64,000 nt of DNA from Taudactylus pleione (GCA_031769625.1 JAUIMM010000646.1:2341001-2405000), one strand, 5' to 3'; counted from the stretch's first letter, positions 33,457 to 44,457 are shown. Notes: generated by a model not told the origin, from the letters alone. Numbers and translations: made by a program.

Positions 33457-33759
33457 TAGGGATGGCCATCAACCATCAATGTCTAACCACCGATGGTTGA
33501 AGGCACAGAGCCCAGCAATGTTTTTTTTCCTTTATATGGAGCCAAGACATATAGCATTGCTCTGCATCCGATGTTACCTGCGAAGCCCCACCCCCAACTG
33601 TGATTGGTCCGCTATGCCTTGAATAAGAGAGCAGGAATTACCATTGGTAGGTGAAACCATTGATGGTTCCCCATTGATGATTTCATACCATCGAGGTTAG
33701 CCACCGATAGTACCATCAATGGTGACCATCAATGGTTAACCTACTGATGGCAATCCCTA
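33457..33759. mobile_element. 303-bp hAT element (TAGGGATGG ends)
   Basis: It starts TAGGGATGGCCATCAACC and ends GGCAATCCCTA. GAAAGAGC is repeated exactly at 33449-33456 and 33760-33767. The ends share TAGGGATG with the full-length hAT, and the interior repeats ACCATCAATGG and its inverse many times. No coding capacity. Confidence 0.9.
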
Positions 33760-33904
33760 GAAAGAGCTGTGTTTGAGAGGAGAAAAGAGGTGGAACAAGA
33801 AGGCCCCAGACAGCTCCAGTGTTATGGCCACTCTGTAGAAGACTCTCCTTGCCTGCAGGTTTAACATCACAAGAGGTGAGTAGGAATGGGGATGCATAAT
33901 GTAT

Positions 33905-34025
33905 ACTGGTTAACTGTGGAGCTCATTCAGACCCGCTCACCAAGATGCATACTCTCACTGCTACCGATGGTTTGCAGTGTGTGTGCAGTGTGTGTGCAGT
34001 GTGTATGCATTGTGTATTTTATGGG
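33905..34025. repeat. MITE end fragment plus short GTGTGTGCAGT repeats
   Basis: CTCATTCAGACCCGCTCACCAAG resembles the start of 9431-10026. It is followed by about four imperfect copies of a 12-base GTGTGTGCAGTG unit (33977-34018). Confidence 0.6.
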
Positions 34026-34134
34026 TGTGATGCAACCTTGTTATACAGCTCATAATATGCAGCAGCAGCAGTATTACATTAAGAGGAGTGAAAGAACACA
34101 AACAGATTGTAATATACACGCATTTCATTGATAC

Positions 34135-34464
34135 AACTTTTACACCAAAATTCCGGTTCCAATATGGGTCAGACCCGGGACAGACTCCTTTCACACAGCG
34201 TCTCTAGCCCCGGGTTGGCGCCGTTTACACAGCACACAGGTGCAGTGTAACTAATCTGCCAGCACTTGTAGATGACATCAACTCCAAGCGTCGGGAATCC
34301 GCCTCTCCCTATGCTGTAGGGAGGTTGGATAATCCCGGTTACTCATTCACACTGCCCCTTATGCTGTGTCCTTCCTGTGTCTACCTCTGCAAGCTACCTG
34401 GGTTGGATAGGTGGAACCCGGGTTTTTTGGGGGGATCCTTTCAGACGGCGGTGTGAAGGGGATA
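34135..34464. mobile_element. MITE with TTTTACACC ends, copy 2
   Basis: Diverged copy of 5087-5463 with CTTTTACACCAAAATTCCGG at left and GGCGGTGTGAAGGGG at right; the shared blocks GGGTCAGACCCGG, TTGGCGCCGTTTACAC and CAGCACTTGTAGATGACATC are in the same order. Confidence 0.75.
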
Positions 34465-34468
34465 TGAT

Positions 34469-34855
34469 CAGGGCTGCTGACAGCCGCGCGAGGCCCAGAT
34501 GACAGGGGTGTGGCCTAATTGTGGGAGGTGTGGTCATGCCCCCTTTTGAAAAAAAAAATATTTGCAGCGCCACAAAGCAGCACTACGTGATGGGGAGGGG
34601 GGCACTGCGTGCCCCTCAGTCTGGTGCACAGCCAATGGGGGCCACGATTAATGTGATCGCTCTCCCCACCGGCATAGTAGACTGCTCTGGCTGCTGCTTT
34701 AGCAGCCGCAAGCAGTCTCCCAGTGCAGCCCAGCACACAATTGCGTGCGCTGGGCTGCTGTGACGTAAGAGGGAGGGAGAGCGGTGCCGGGCACCTCCAG
34801 CAAGCCCGGGTTCGGCTAATTGGTACCTGCTCCCTCCCCACTCTTGGCGCCCCTG
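34469..34855. mobile_element. Non-autonomous hAT element (CAGGGC ends)
   Basis: Starts CAGGGCTGCTGACAG and ends TTGGCGCCCCTG; flanks GATATGAT and GGTATGAT form an 8-bp duplication with one mismatch. The interior has inverted GCAGTCT/AGACTGC and GCAGCCCAGC/GCTGGGCTGC stems around 34680-34760. Confidence 0.8.
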
Positions 34856-34863
34856 GGTATGAT

Positions 34864-35845
34864 TGAGTGAAAAAATAATGTTCAGTACACAAAAAGCTTT
34901 GGTACAGTATCATGAAATGTTTATCAACGAAACCACTTCCCCTTTATGTACTGTACGACTGAGTCAGAGCAGCTCATTTACTCACAGTACCAGCCCCTGA
35001 TGAAAAGTTATATTGAATAATTAGTAATTTCTGTCAAATGAAATGACCTCCAGCTTCCTCATCACTGAACACAAAGGTAATCATACCTTCCAAAGTCCCA
35101 ACAATTTCCATTTGAAAACATTAGATCACAACCTCTGATCTAATAAAATATGCCTGTGATTGGGCAAGTGCTCCCCATATTAGGCAGGAGAGAGACAAAT
35201 TATATGCCAAACTCTATGTTATAATGCAGTCATACTTATAGGGGTTGCTTCAAGTTTTCTACCATGTACTTTATGTGTCATCTACCGTAAAAAATGCAAA
35301 AGCTGCAGCAAAATTTTTTGTGATGTCAAGCACCAGAGTTGAGCAGTTGCACCAAGTATTATAGGCAAGCTCACATAATGCAGAATTGCCAACTTCCCCA
35401 CTCGATACAAAGCTGGATACATTCCCCCTGCAGAGGCCAATTTATCAAACCTCTTGACCCTGTTAATTATGTTGATACAGCAGTTTCCTCGTGTTAAAAG
35501 TCTTATTTAACAAGCCTATAATGCTTCCATTATTGGCAAAATGAAAGCTTTCACGATTTTAACAACTACTGTACTTACAGGAGCAGAAGCCAACATGAGG
35601 GCATTCATAAATAACCCCGAAACGGCGAACAGCGGCATTAAGGGATGTTAGTTTTAGAGGCATATCTCGGAAATTTAATAAATAGGCCCCAAAGAGAGGA
35701 ATTGGGTGGGTGATGTACACCTATGTGTTGTGCCAGCATAAACAAAGGAGATTTCGACACAATATTATTTTAAATGCAGTAAAGGGATGGAGAGGGAGCA
35801 TTTACAGGGATGATGCACAGCCCTTTTCTCTCTGCAATAAGACTA
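34864..35845. other. Unclassified interval
   Basis: AT-rich, low-repeat sequence with no recognisable transposon, RNA gene or supported exon. One of the longer stretches in the window that could be ordinary intron or intergenic host DNA. Confidence 0.4.
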
Positions 35846-36026
35846 GGGGTCTATTTACTAAGCAGTGTTAGGACTGAGACAGAGTGAAAAGTGATACGGT
35901 CCCAGCCAATCAGCTCCCAACTGTCATTTTTCAAACACAGCCTGTGAGATGGCAGTTAGGAGCTGATTGGCTGGTACCTTATCACTTTTCACTCTGTCTC
36001 CTAACGCTGCTTAGTAAATAGACCCC
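35846..36026. mobile_element. GGGGTCTATTTACTAAGC hairpin MITE, 181 bp
   Basis: Near-perfect hairpin: GGGGTCTATTTACTAAGCAG at the left and its inverse at the right, with inner stems AGTGAAAAGTGATA, CCAGCCAATCAGCTCC and TGACA.TTTT. Same family as 20508, 39387 and 43453. No coding capacity. Confidence 0.92.
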
Positions 36027-36029
36027 TTG

Positions 36030-36190
36030 AGGTCAGATGTATCAGGCCTTGGAGAGGGATATAAAGTGGAGCAGTTGCCCCAAACAACTTATCAGCATCT
36101 GTCATTTCATATACTGTGCTAGGTTAATGACAGTTAGAAGCTGATTGATTCATTTGCGCAACTTCTCTCCTTTATGTTTCTCCAAGGGGC
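36030..36190. mobile_element. Imperfect hairpin MITE
   Basis: CCTTGGAGAGGGATATAAAG pairs imperfectly with CTTTATGTTTCTCCAAGG, with inner GACAGTTAGAAGC words. An older member of the hairpin MITE group. Confidence 0.6.
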
Positions 36191-36678
36191 ATATTTATTT
36201 ATCATCGGGTCTTAGACCCAATAATTATAATTTCTTATCGCCGATATTTGTGGCAATAAGAGGTTTCATATGAATGTATTAAAATACACTTGCAGGGACA
36301 CTGCTTCCGAAAGCAATCCCGTTCCTATGGTGTATAAGTAGTAAATGGATCGCATTCTTCGGAGGTAGGGCGCACTACTGCGCATGTTTACCTCTCCCGG
36401 AACTTTTTGCAAAATGAAGCTCATAGGCTACAATGGGCTACCGCCATCTTCAGATAGGGTTCGCTACCAGGGTCAAGTGGTAAGTTCGGCTATAAAGCAG
36501 TCCCCATAGAAACCTATGGGGGCTGCTGCATGTGAGTGAAAACGGGAACCTGCTGTTTTGTACAGTACATCTCCCCCTTGAATATTCTGGTACATCGGAT
36601 GTCTCAGATATGAGCCCTGTGCAGATGGACATTCTGTTTCTTTGTGACGGCACAACTGTGGACCCCTCAGCATTTCAG

Positions 36679-37072
36679 CACCAGCTAGGCACTGCACGAG
36701 GAAGCACCAACTAGGCACTGCAGGAGCAAGCACCAGCTAGGCACTGCAGGAGGAAGCACCAGCTAGGCACTGCAGGAGGAAGCACCAGCTAGGCACTGCA
36801 GGAGGAAGCACCAGCTAGGCACAGCAGGAGGAAGCACCAGCTAGGCACTGCAGGAGCAAGCACCAGCTAGGCACTGCAGGAGCAAGCACCAACTAGGCAC
36901 TGCAGGAGGAAGCACCAGCTAGGCACAGCAGGAGGAAGCATCAGCTAGGCACTGCAGGAGGAAGCATCAGCTAGGCACTGCAGGAGGAAGCACCAGCTAG
37001 GCACTGCAGGAGGAAGCACCAGCTAGGCACTGAAGGAGGAAGCACCAGCTAGGCACTGCAGGAGGAAGCACG
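36679..37072. repeat. 26-bp tandem minisatellite, about 15 copies
   Basis: The unit CACCAGCTAGGCACTGCAGG plus AGGAAG repeats every 26 bases (for example at 36729 and 36755). Variants are GGAGCAAG, ACAGCAGG and CATCAGC. Clean boundaries, no flanking transposon ends seen. Confidence 0.95.
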
Positions 37073-37544
37073 GTGACACAAATCCCTTACTGCAGTCAGT
37101 GTATTGGGATCATAGTGGTTGTAGGGGGCATGTGCGTGAAAGGATGTATTTCATGCTACTGAGCTGCCCACTCCAGACCCAGATACACTCATTTCACTCA
37201 AAGCCACGGTACTTTAAGATAGGCCGCATACAATTATAGACTGCAACACGACTTTCCATGCATTGACATATTGCCAGTACAATAGATTGTATTACGCTGC
37301 ATAAAAACTGCTCGGCAACAATAAAAAAATGAATCACTGAAAGTGCACAAATTCTGCTACTTACATCTGTATCATAGTCCCAAGAGTATATGCTGTAGAG
37401 CTACCAATAATAATAACTGCATGTCTGCATAGTTTAGCCTTTGTCATCCAATTTAACTTGATGTAAAGCCTTGTTGTTTCGTGTGTATGATGCTGTAATA
37501 TTAAATATATTACAAGGATAAGGATATATTTAAAGGGAATGGGT
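37073..37544. other. Unclassified interval
   Basis: AT-rich sequence with no recognisable gene, RNA or repeat. Confidence 0.4.
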
Positions 37545-37962
37545 TCGATTCCCGTCAGCGGCAGGCCGACATCAGCAGAGTTCTAAGCAGCGGAAGCCCG
37601 ACAGCGCTGGAAATCCTGATCGTGGATAGGTAAGTATCTACTAACCTAACCCCCCTAACCCTAACCCTACTTAGGGGTGCCTAACCCTAACTTCCCCCCC
37701 AAGTGCCTAACCCTAATCCCCCCTCTAAGTGCCTAACCCTAACCACCCCCTTCCCCGCTGCCTAAACCTAAGTCCCCCGGGGGGGTGCCTAACCCTAACC
37801 CTCCCTCCCCCTAGCCTAACCCTAAGTCCCCCCCGGGAGCCCTAAACCTAACCCCCCCCCCCCCGCGGCTATCCGCTCGCGGCGCCCGGCATCACTACGA
37901 TCGGGATGCCGGGCGTCTACATCGGAATTTAGGCAGTCGGCTTCCCGATTGCTTCCCATTTA
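37545..37962 (-). repeat. GGTTAGG-rich interspersed repeat, copy 5 (inverted)
   Basis: GATAGGTAAGTATCTACTAACC is followed by CCCTAACCCTAACC and CCTAAACCTAA units (37640-37860), then GCGGCGCCCGGCATCACTACGATCGGGATGCC and a GCAGTCGGCTTCCCGATTGC terminus (only short parts of each are quoted). Same orientation as copy 4. Confidence 0.75.
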
Positions 37963-38062
37963 AAGGGCATAATGTAAATGTGAAACCAACAGGAATCTTC
38001 ATATGACCATGAAAATTTTAGGGATAAGAATTATTACAGATACAGCATGTACTGGACACCCT

Positions 38063-38415
38063 AAAGCTGCCCACACATATAGCGATATTTTACACAATTT
38101 GGCCGATTTCGACGAATCGTGACAAAAAATCGTGTATAATATGCCCAAATCGTGAGTAAATCGTGAGTCCCCACTCACGATCACGATGTGATGCGCATCC
38201 CCGCAAGTCGCACATCTTCAGATCTGCCGTGCTGTAGGGCAGATCTGCCAATCTGAGACACAATGCACTGTGAAAAGTCTGGATGCAGGAGAGATCGTAT
38301 GAAGATTGGACACCAAATCGCGTGCAGATCGTGTGCAGAGCTGCCGGGGAGAGTTTCAAGGGAAATAGTACACATCGGCTGATCGAGAGCACATCGATAT
38401 GTGTGTGGGCTCCTT
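38063..38415. mobile_element. MITE with AGCTGCCCACACATAT ends
   Basis: Left AAAGCTGCCCACACATATAGCG and right ATCGATATGTGTGTGGGCTCC are inverted. The interior has repeated AATCGTG and CAGATCTGCC/GGCAGATCTG stems. Related in its ends to the GCTGCATACACAC MITEs. Confidence 0.8.
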
Positions 38416-38716
38416 TATAGGATTAGGAACAACATAAAAATATTAGCATAAGACCGATGTACTATGAATATTCCATAGGGGGCGCTGTTTGCTAACTTCA
38501 CATCTGTGTCATTTCTAAACCTTTTCCTGTTTATAGACTGCACAGAAAATCCAGCTAAAATATATTATTTAAGACATTTGGAAAGTGTAAAATGAAAGCT
38601 CCATAACAGTGAATATTCCAGAAACTATCATTATTATATTACGAAGAGATAATTTTTTCCCCACATTATCTGGAATTTAAGAAGTTTGTTTACCAATTGG
38701 AGATTCAAGATTTTGG
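38416..38716. other. Unclassified AT-rich interval
   Basis: No recognisable gene or repeat. Confidence 0.35.
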
Positions 38717-38880
38717 GGTACATTTACTAAAGTGAGAGTTTTTAGAAATAGAGATGTTGCCCAATCAGAGTCTACATATCATTTATCTAGCACCTTGTAG
38801 AAGATAATAGCTAGAATCTGATTGGTTGCTATGGGCAACATCTCCACTTCTAAAAACTCTCACTTTAGTAAGTTTACCCC
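38717..38880. mobile_element. Hairpin MITE GGGGTACATTTACTAAAGTG, 164 bp
   Basis: Left GGGGTACATTTACTAAAGTGAG and right CTCACTTTAGTAAGTTTACCCC are inverted, flanked by TTT on both sides. The inner stem TTTTTAGAA...GAGATGTTGCCCA pairs with TGGGCAACATCTCC. Full copy of the family seen at 28690-28835. Confidence 0.88.
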
Positions 38881-39386
38881 TTTGGGTGTGTTTTCATTAG
38901 AATTAGATAAAAGTTAAGATTTTTGGCTACACAAGTGGTGTGAAATCAATATGTGGTACATATATGGCTGCTATAGGGATCGATTATGGAAGGTTATACT
39001 GCATGCCTTACGCTAACATACGCTAACATATCAGATTATGAAACACTTGTGTCTCAATACCTTCTTATTGATTATTTGTTACACATCAAACCCAGGTACG
39101 TTTTTCTTATTCAGTGGAACTGATTTTAATTTTATTTTCTGGGATGCTGGGCATGCCCCATTTGTGATGTAAACGGAGGCGAGTCATCTGACCACGCCCC
39201 CTTTACGATTAGGTCACGCCCCCTTTTCAGACGCGCGGGCCTTCGGCGACCGCAGGTCCCAACTCCCTCCCAGCAAATGTTGGGAGGTACGTGACATCCC
39301 TAAAGTGACTGTTTCCACGTTTGTCATGTGACATCCCTAAAGTGACTGCTTCCACTGTGTGTCATGCTACAATCCTAACACACTGA
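38881..39386. other. Unclassified, with a short direct duplication
   Basis: The block GTGACATCCCTAAAGTGACTG (first 20 bases shown by GTGACATCCCTAAAGTGACT) occurs at 39292 and again at about 39329. CACGCCCCCTTT words at 39195-39240 suggest a decayed MITE. No gene. Confidence 0.4.
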
Positions 39387-39563
39387 GGGGTCTATTTACT
39401 AAGCAGTGTTAGGAGACAGAGTGAAAAGTGATAAGGTGCCAGCCAATCAGCTCCCAACTGCCATCTCACAGGCTGTGTTTGAAAAATGACAGTTGGGAGC
39501 TGATTGGCTGGCACTTTATCACTTTTCACTCTGTCTCCTAACACTGCTTAGTAAATAGACCAC
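39387..39563. mobile_element. GGGGTCTATTTACTAAGC hairpin MITE, copy
   Basis: GGGTCTATTTACTAAGCAGT and inverse, with the same stems as 35846-36026. Nearly identical sequence implies recent spread. Confidence 0.92.
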
Positions 39564-40474
39564 TAAATGACCAGGGCCATAACTAAGGATGTGGGTGTGC
39601 TGCCGTTGCACATGGAGCAGGGCCCTGGGGGCAGCTCTGTCACTGCCCCATGGCACCTGCATGTGGTTTTCATGGTGCCTGGAATGGCACCCTGCAGCCA
39701 GTAGCACTGCTGCAGGGCTGCCCAGAGTGTACAAAGGGACACTCCAGACAGGCACCCTGCAGCCTGTGGGCATACTCCTGGCAGTGCTCTACTTCCTAGA
39801 GCCAGCAGCTCCGCCCCCTAATCGTGACATCATGATGTCACAGGTTTTGGGGGAAGGGGCTGACACAAGGCGGCATAGAGCCCAGTGGATAACTACTTCC
39901 ACTGTGTGTCACCTTACATCCCTAAGACACCCAGGGCGGGATGCAGCAAAGGGATAAATGCAGTCAAACCCCCCAAATTGCGGTTTTACCACATTTGTCA
40001 CATGCTCCAATCCCCGGAATGTGCTTGAATGAGGTGGGTAACGCCATCTCCTGATGATGTTACCCTATAGAAGCCTATGGGCTTCTATCCAGAGAGTGCT
40101 GTGAGGGGGGATCCAAAGGGATCCCTACCAGCACCCCATGTGGGGCCCGCGCATCCTTCTGTACATGTGCAGAAGGACGCCAGAGAGACTTCTTACCGAG
40201 AGAGCGGTTTGATTTTCTTCATGCATACTGTACCAGTGTAACTAACGCTGGCATGCATGTGACGGGTGACGGATGCATCACATCCTGAATGCGAAGCGTC
40301 ATGCATCTCGCCCCATATGACTGCTGAAGGACATAATCCCCATAAACCTCCTTTCAGTATTTAACAAACATATTTACTGCGACATATTCACTGCGACATA
40401 TTCACTGCGCTACTGAACAAATTCCGCTGGTAATAAGAATTGTTGTTAAATGGTGCCTTAAGTGATGACATCAG
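39564..40474. other. Unclassified interval
   Basis: GC-richer in the first 400 bases with no supported gene. From 39940 to 40315, GGGATGCAGCAAAGGGATAA and a far GATGCATC/CATGCATCTCGCCCC suggest an eroded MITE. AT-rich at the end. Confidence 0.35.
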
Positions 40475-40618
40475 AACTGTGAGCGGATTCGGTTCTACTC
40501 GGTTCCGTTCGGTTTTAAAAACCGAATCTTATTGGCTATCCAAAACTCTTGACAGCCAATAAGATTCGGTTTTTAAAACCGAACGGAACCGAGTAGAACC
40601 GAATCCGCTCACCCCTTT
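40475..40618. mobile_element. Eroded hAT hairpin element, relative of the 151-bp element
   Basis: GTGAGCGGATTCGGTTCTAC at left and GTAGAACCGAATCCGCTCAC at right; the centre AAACCGAATCTTATTGGCTA and inverse match 30811-30961 with a small loop deletion. The right end CACCCCTTTA replaces the expected CACCCCTA and the left terminal TAGGGG is lost, so no duplication can be read. Confidence 0.8.
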
Positions 40619-40662
40619 ATAATTTGTCATATAAAAACTCCCGGTTATATAGGTATTATGAA

Positions 40663-41071
40663 CAAGGCCGGCTCTAGGGGTGTTCGACCAGTGCGGTTGC
40701 ACAGGGGTGCCACATATAGAGGGCGCACCCCTCCCCCAACAGTACTGTCCCACTGTTCCACCCGTGGGCCGAAGTGGCCCGCAGGTGGTCAAATCGGGAG
40801 GTTGGAGACCCCCATCGGACCCCCGGAGTGTGAATGGATGCCGCGTGCATGCGCGTGGCATCCATTCACTGACGTCAGAGGGCTGGGCTTTACCCCCAGT
40901 GGGCTGGGCTTTACCCCCAGCCTGAAGTTATTTGGAGGCGTGCCATGCGGGCACGCCTCCAAATAACATCATGCAGGGGGCGTGGCCTATGGAAATGAGG
41001 CCATGCCCCCAATTACAGGGCGCTATCTACCGGTCCGGCACAGGGTGCTCAGACCCCTGGGGCCGGCCCTG
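40663..41071. mobile_element. Non-autonomous hAT element (CAAGGCCGGCT ends), perfect TSD
   Basis: It begins CAAGGCCGGCTCTAGGGG and ends CTGGGGCCGGCCCTG; ATTATGAA is repeated exactly at 40655-40662 and 41072-41079. The inner stem GGAGGCGTGCC.../...GGCACGCCTCC spans 40934-40966. Member of the CAGGGC hAT group. Confidence 0.9.
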
Positions 41072-41285
41072 ATTATGAACAAAATATTTTAAACACACCC
41101 CCATCAAATGGAAATCATGGTGGGCGCATCTTTTATCCCAGTTCTGAATTAAACTACAGTGAAACTAGCGGGGGGGGGGGGGGCTAATATAGATGAACCA
41201 ATGCTAACAAGAGAAAAAATATCATTGTGGGTATCCTATTCCTTACTTTGCCGGGGAGACCCCTTTGTAACTGTGTTTTATACAG

Positions 41286-41410
41286 AACTAAATTGAATGC
41301 TGAAATGCATTGCAAGGAACCATGTCTACAGACTTTTCTAATTAAAGTTCAGAAGAAATTCTCAGAGGAAGAACACTACTCCCTGATGAACTTTGTGCAT
41401 GAATCGTGCA
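41286..41410 (+). CDS. Candidate internal exon of an unidentified gene (partial)
   Basis: A 125-base stretch is bounded by TTTTATACAG at the acceptor side and GTAAGTACAG at the donor side, a strong consensus donor. One frame is open throughout and reads as a plausible folded segment: TKLNAEMHCKEPCLQTFLIK followed by a basic/acidic helix-like part and a NFVHESC end. It would enter with one base completing a codon and leave with one base. No domain is recognised and no neighbouring exon was found on the plus strand in this window. It could equally be a chance open frame of about 42 codons in AT-rich DNA. Transcript evidence would decide. Confidence 0.25.
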
Positions 41411-43452
41411 GTAAGTACAGTATATGCCATAAGACCAAATTCCTATATGATATTCTCAGCAGCATAATTATCACAGGAGGATGCAATGTATAATCTAAGG
41501 AAAGAGTAATGCCTTTAAGACATGAGCTCTGGGAGATTACTGCGAGTCCTTTCTAACTATACAGCATCATTGCATAACTGTATAAATACAGGGGTGCCGA
41601 GGGGGAATGGGAGCAGGCGAGTAGGTGGGGCCCAGCGGGGGTTCAAGCCAACTACTGAGGGGGAGAAATGTCCCCATTTGCAGCGCATAGTACTTATCAC
41701 AGCTCCCGAACCTGGGCACGCCCCGTCAGTACATAAGGTCCCGTGGCTGCCTCAGTGGCCCTGTATAAATATTCCAACATTATTGAGATACACAGAGCAT
41801 TATGTAAACCAATAAATTAGATTTATGGAGTTAGCGAGACCCAGTAGATGTTTTTACCTACTTGATGCAGAAGTTTTTTAATGGTATAACGGAATAGTTA
41901 CAGTCACTTGGAATATTGGCATAAATAACTATGAAATACAATACTACACCTGTATAGTCTATGTCTAGCAGCGATACAATGCAATCCGTATTCTGGAAAG
42001 CAAATGTCTGGGAAACCGATTGACTGTGATTGGTGTTATGGACCTCTGGCAATATCATAGGGAGAAATGAGTACACAGAGTGATATAGTATAGTGTAGAT
42101 GATTGAGCCACTCAGTGTTTTAGTGTTGGATTTGTTTCCAATATAATCATTTTATGCTGATTTTTGGCTGTGGTGTTTTGTTTTTTTACTTTCAATTTCT
42201 GATTTCACTCTGAAATTTAATTTTGATAACAATGCTAACAAATGACATAATTAACACAAAATACATACTGTAATTCATGTCATTTTCAGCTGTGTTTTGT
42301 TCCTACTGTAGAATGTATATAATTTTCATGCATTTACACTAGTTTAAAGTCTATTTATAGATAATATTCTATTATGCAGTTTCTCCTGTTTGTCTCAACA
42401 CAGTTTTTCACTATGGACGTCCTGAGGGGGGGTTTCCTGTCATCCAGTGCTGAAACCTTCCCTGCCATGCAGGGGCTACGGACACTACAGGAGGGTGTCA
42501 GCAGAGGGAAGCAGTGGGACTAGTTCAGGAATCAGGGACGGACCAATTATGTGCTCAGTGAGTAACTTCTCCACCAAGCATGGGTATGTGCAACATAGGA
42601 TGTGATTGTACATTTGTAAGTTTAGTATGTGTTCTAGGGGCTGAACCACACTAGGGGGGGTGGTATTCAATTAGCCAAGTGGTTAATTACCACATCTCGT
42701 GAGGGAAAAATGATTAAATTACAGTAAATAGCCTTTTCCCCTTGCCGAAAATCAAGGGTTAACACTCGGAAACCTAATGATTCTGCGTAAACTGTGGAAT
42801 CAAGGGGTTTCCCTGCGCATTAAAACCCCCCAATGGTGCCTTTTTCTCGCTGACTCTGGGCAATAACGCGCAGGGATAACCCCGCTGATTGAATTGGCGG
42901 CCGCAGGTAATTAATTCCATGGAAACATAAAACAATAGCATTTAGTTCCTGTATGGTCAGCGGCATAGAACACATGTGGATACAGCAAGAATTCCAGTCC
43001 CATCTCTATAGTAAATGTATCTTGCTGCACAGGGCTGCTACTAGAACATTGTGGCCGCCATAGCAAAATGTTTCATGGGTCACCAGTGCTGGAGTACAAG
43101 TTTCAATGATGCATCTAAAGACGCACCGGTCTGTATTTTAGCACCTATGGACGCTGACAGTGGGCGCCTCGGTCCTTGCACAGTTGGATGTACACTGGGG
43201 AAGGACTTTGTTGTAGCAGCATTTGCATAAAGTCGCAGACGAGCGACCGCTAATAGACGCAGTCACGTCTTTGTCCACCTCTGAATCAGCCCTAGTATTT
43301 GATTTCTTTTTTTTCATGTATACAATATGCCAGGTGCAGTTTCTAACCACTGACAGTGGTGGAGGATCTATTGGTTTCCAATGGGCTGCGATGGCTGACT
43401 CTGCTGCTGTCAGTGTATGCAAAGTCAGTTTTAGCAACCAACCAAGCTATAA
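41411..43452. other. Long AT-rich interval with one probable MITE
   Basis: Mostly AT-rich and non-repetitive. A possible MITE lies at about 42662-42895 (GGTATTCAATTAGCCAAG at left, GATTGAATTGGCGGCC at right). The stretch 43090-43300 shares words with 11640 and 8080 (GACGCTGACAGTG, CACCTCTGAATCAGCCC), so an eroded MITE is likely there. No supported exon. Confidence 0.4.
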
Positions 43453-43637
43453 GGGTCTATTTACTAAGCAGTGTTAGGAGACAGAGTGAAAAGTGATAAG
43501 AAAGTGATAAAGTGCCAGCCAATCAACTCCCAACTGTCATTTTTCAAACAGCCTGTGAGATGACAGTTGGGAGTTGATTGGCTGGCACCTTATCACTTTT
43601 CACTCTGTCTCCTAACACTGCTTAGTACATAGACCCC
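43453..43637. mobile_element. GGGTCTATTTACTAAGC hairpin MITE with small internal duplication
   Basis: Same family as 35846-36026. The left arm carries an extra copy of AAGTGATAAG (AAAAGTGATAAG then AAAGTGATAAA), which the right arm lacks. The right end reads TTAGTACATAGACCCC with one substitution. Confidence 0.9.
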
Positions 43638-44301
43638 ATAGACTAAATAAAACACATGCACAAAGTGAGATTGCTGTTGCTTTGAGCCAAATATTCATCC
43701 AATGCCCGTTCCAGACCCTGAACTGGGGACTGCCGGAATAAGCCAGCAGTGCGTCAAGTCTGATGTGAAGTTTCTCAGCGGGTGGCAGGGATAAATGGTT
43801 TGAGCAGAAGTACAAGACAGCAGGAAACATTTAGCTAAGGAAGCAGCTTACATCTAATGTACGTATGGTACAGCTGTCAGACAGCTGCATGATGCAGTAT
43901 GTTCCTGCATCTATCCCTCCACAGCTGTACTACTCTTTGCAGCGGTCCTTTAGGTGACACAGGAGCAAATGTATCAAGCCATAATAACCCCTTTTTCTGT
44001 CATATTAGAAGAGGATTATTACTGCTGCGCCAAAATGTATTGGAATGTATTAAAAGCAAGACCATGGATAAATCAGTGATTTCTCTTAATAATGATGCCA
44101 CCATACTGTAGCCAGCTATGACGGCGAAGCATGATGGCCATGGGGCAAGGCAAAGTCTCCTCCTCCAATGTGACCCTGGACACGTTGATGAGGACTGTGG
44201 ACCTCCAGCATAAAATCCCAAAGACAAATATAGCCAAAGGTATTACTGTTCGCAGCTCATTATATGGGATTGTTCAGGGCAAGTGATACTCATGTGCTCA
44301 C
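43638..44301. other. Unclassified; would be intron 1 of the candidate gene
   Basis: If the exon at 44302-44457 is real, this is the start of its first intron (minus strand reading downward). No further exon with matching phase was recognised here. The sequence is not obviously repetitive. Confidence 0.35.
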
Positions 44302-44457
44302 CTGGATATTTGCAGCATCTCGCTCATCATAATACATCATATTCTTATCCTGGATCTTAGATGTTGGTTGCAGCTGTGCAAATGGTGCAGAAGTTACCAA
44401 TCCCACAATGACGGCATAGGAAAGAGCAAGGTGCATGTACCTGAACATGGTGCTCAT
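44302..44457 (-). CDS. Candidate first coding exon of a secreted protein (partial)
   Basis: On the minus strand an ATG at 44457, and a second three codons later at 44448 in better context (CACCATG), open a frame of 52 codons that ends at CAG|GTGAGC, a consensus splice donor at 44302/44301 in phase 0. The peptide starts with a good signal sequence (MFRYMHLALSYAVIVGLVTS, then APFA) and continues with a hydrophilic stretch ending DERDAANIQ, as in a precursor of a hormone, growth factor or matrix protein. It lies in a repeat-free stretch of about 900 bases, unlike most of the window. I cannot name the gene. Downstream exons would lie at lower coordinates and were not recognised. The combination of start, signal peptide and donor makes chance less likely, but it is not proof. 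Confidence 0.5.

Noticed and set aside
37545..37565. tRNA-like B box (GGTTCGATTCC)
   Set aside because: No A box at the right distance and no cloverleaf; a chance match at the edge of a repeat, or at most a remote SINE trace.
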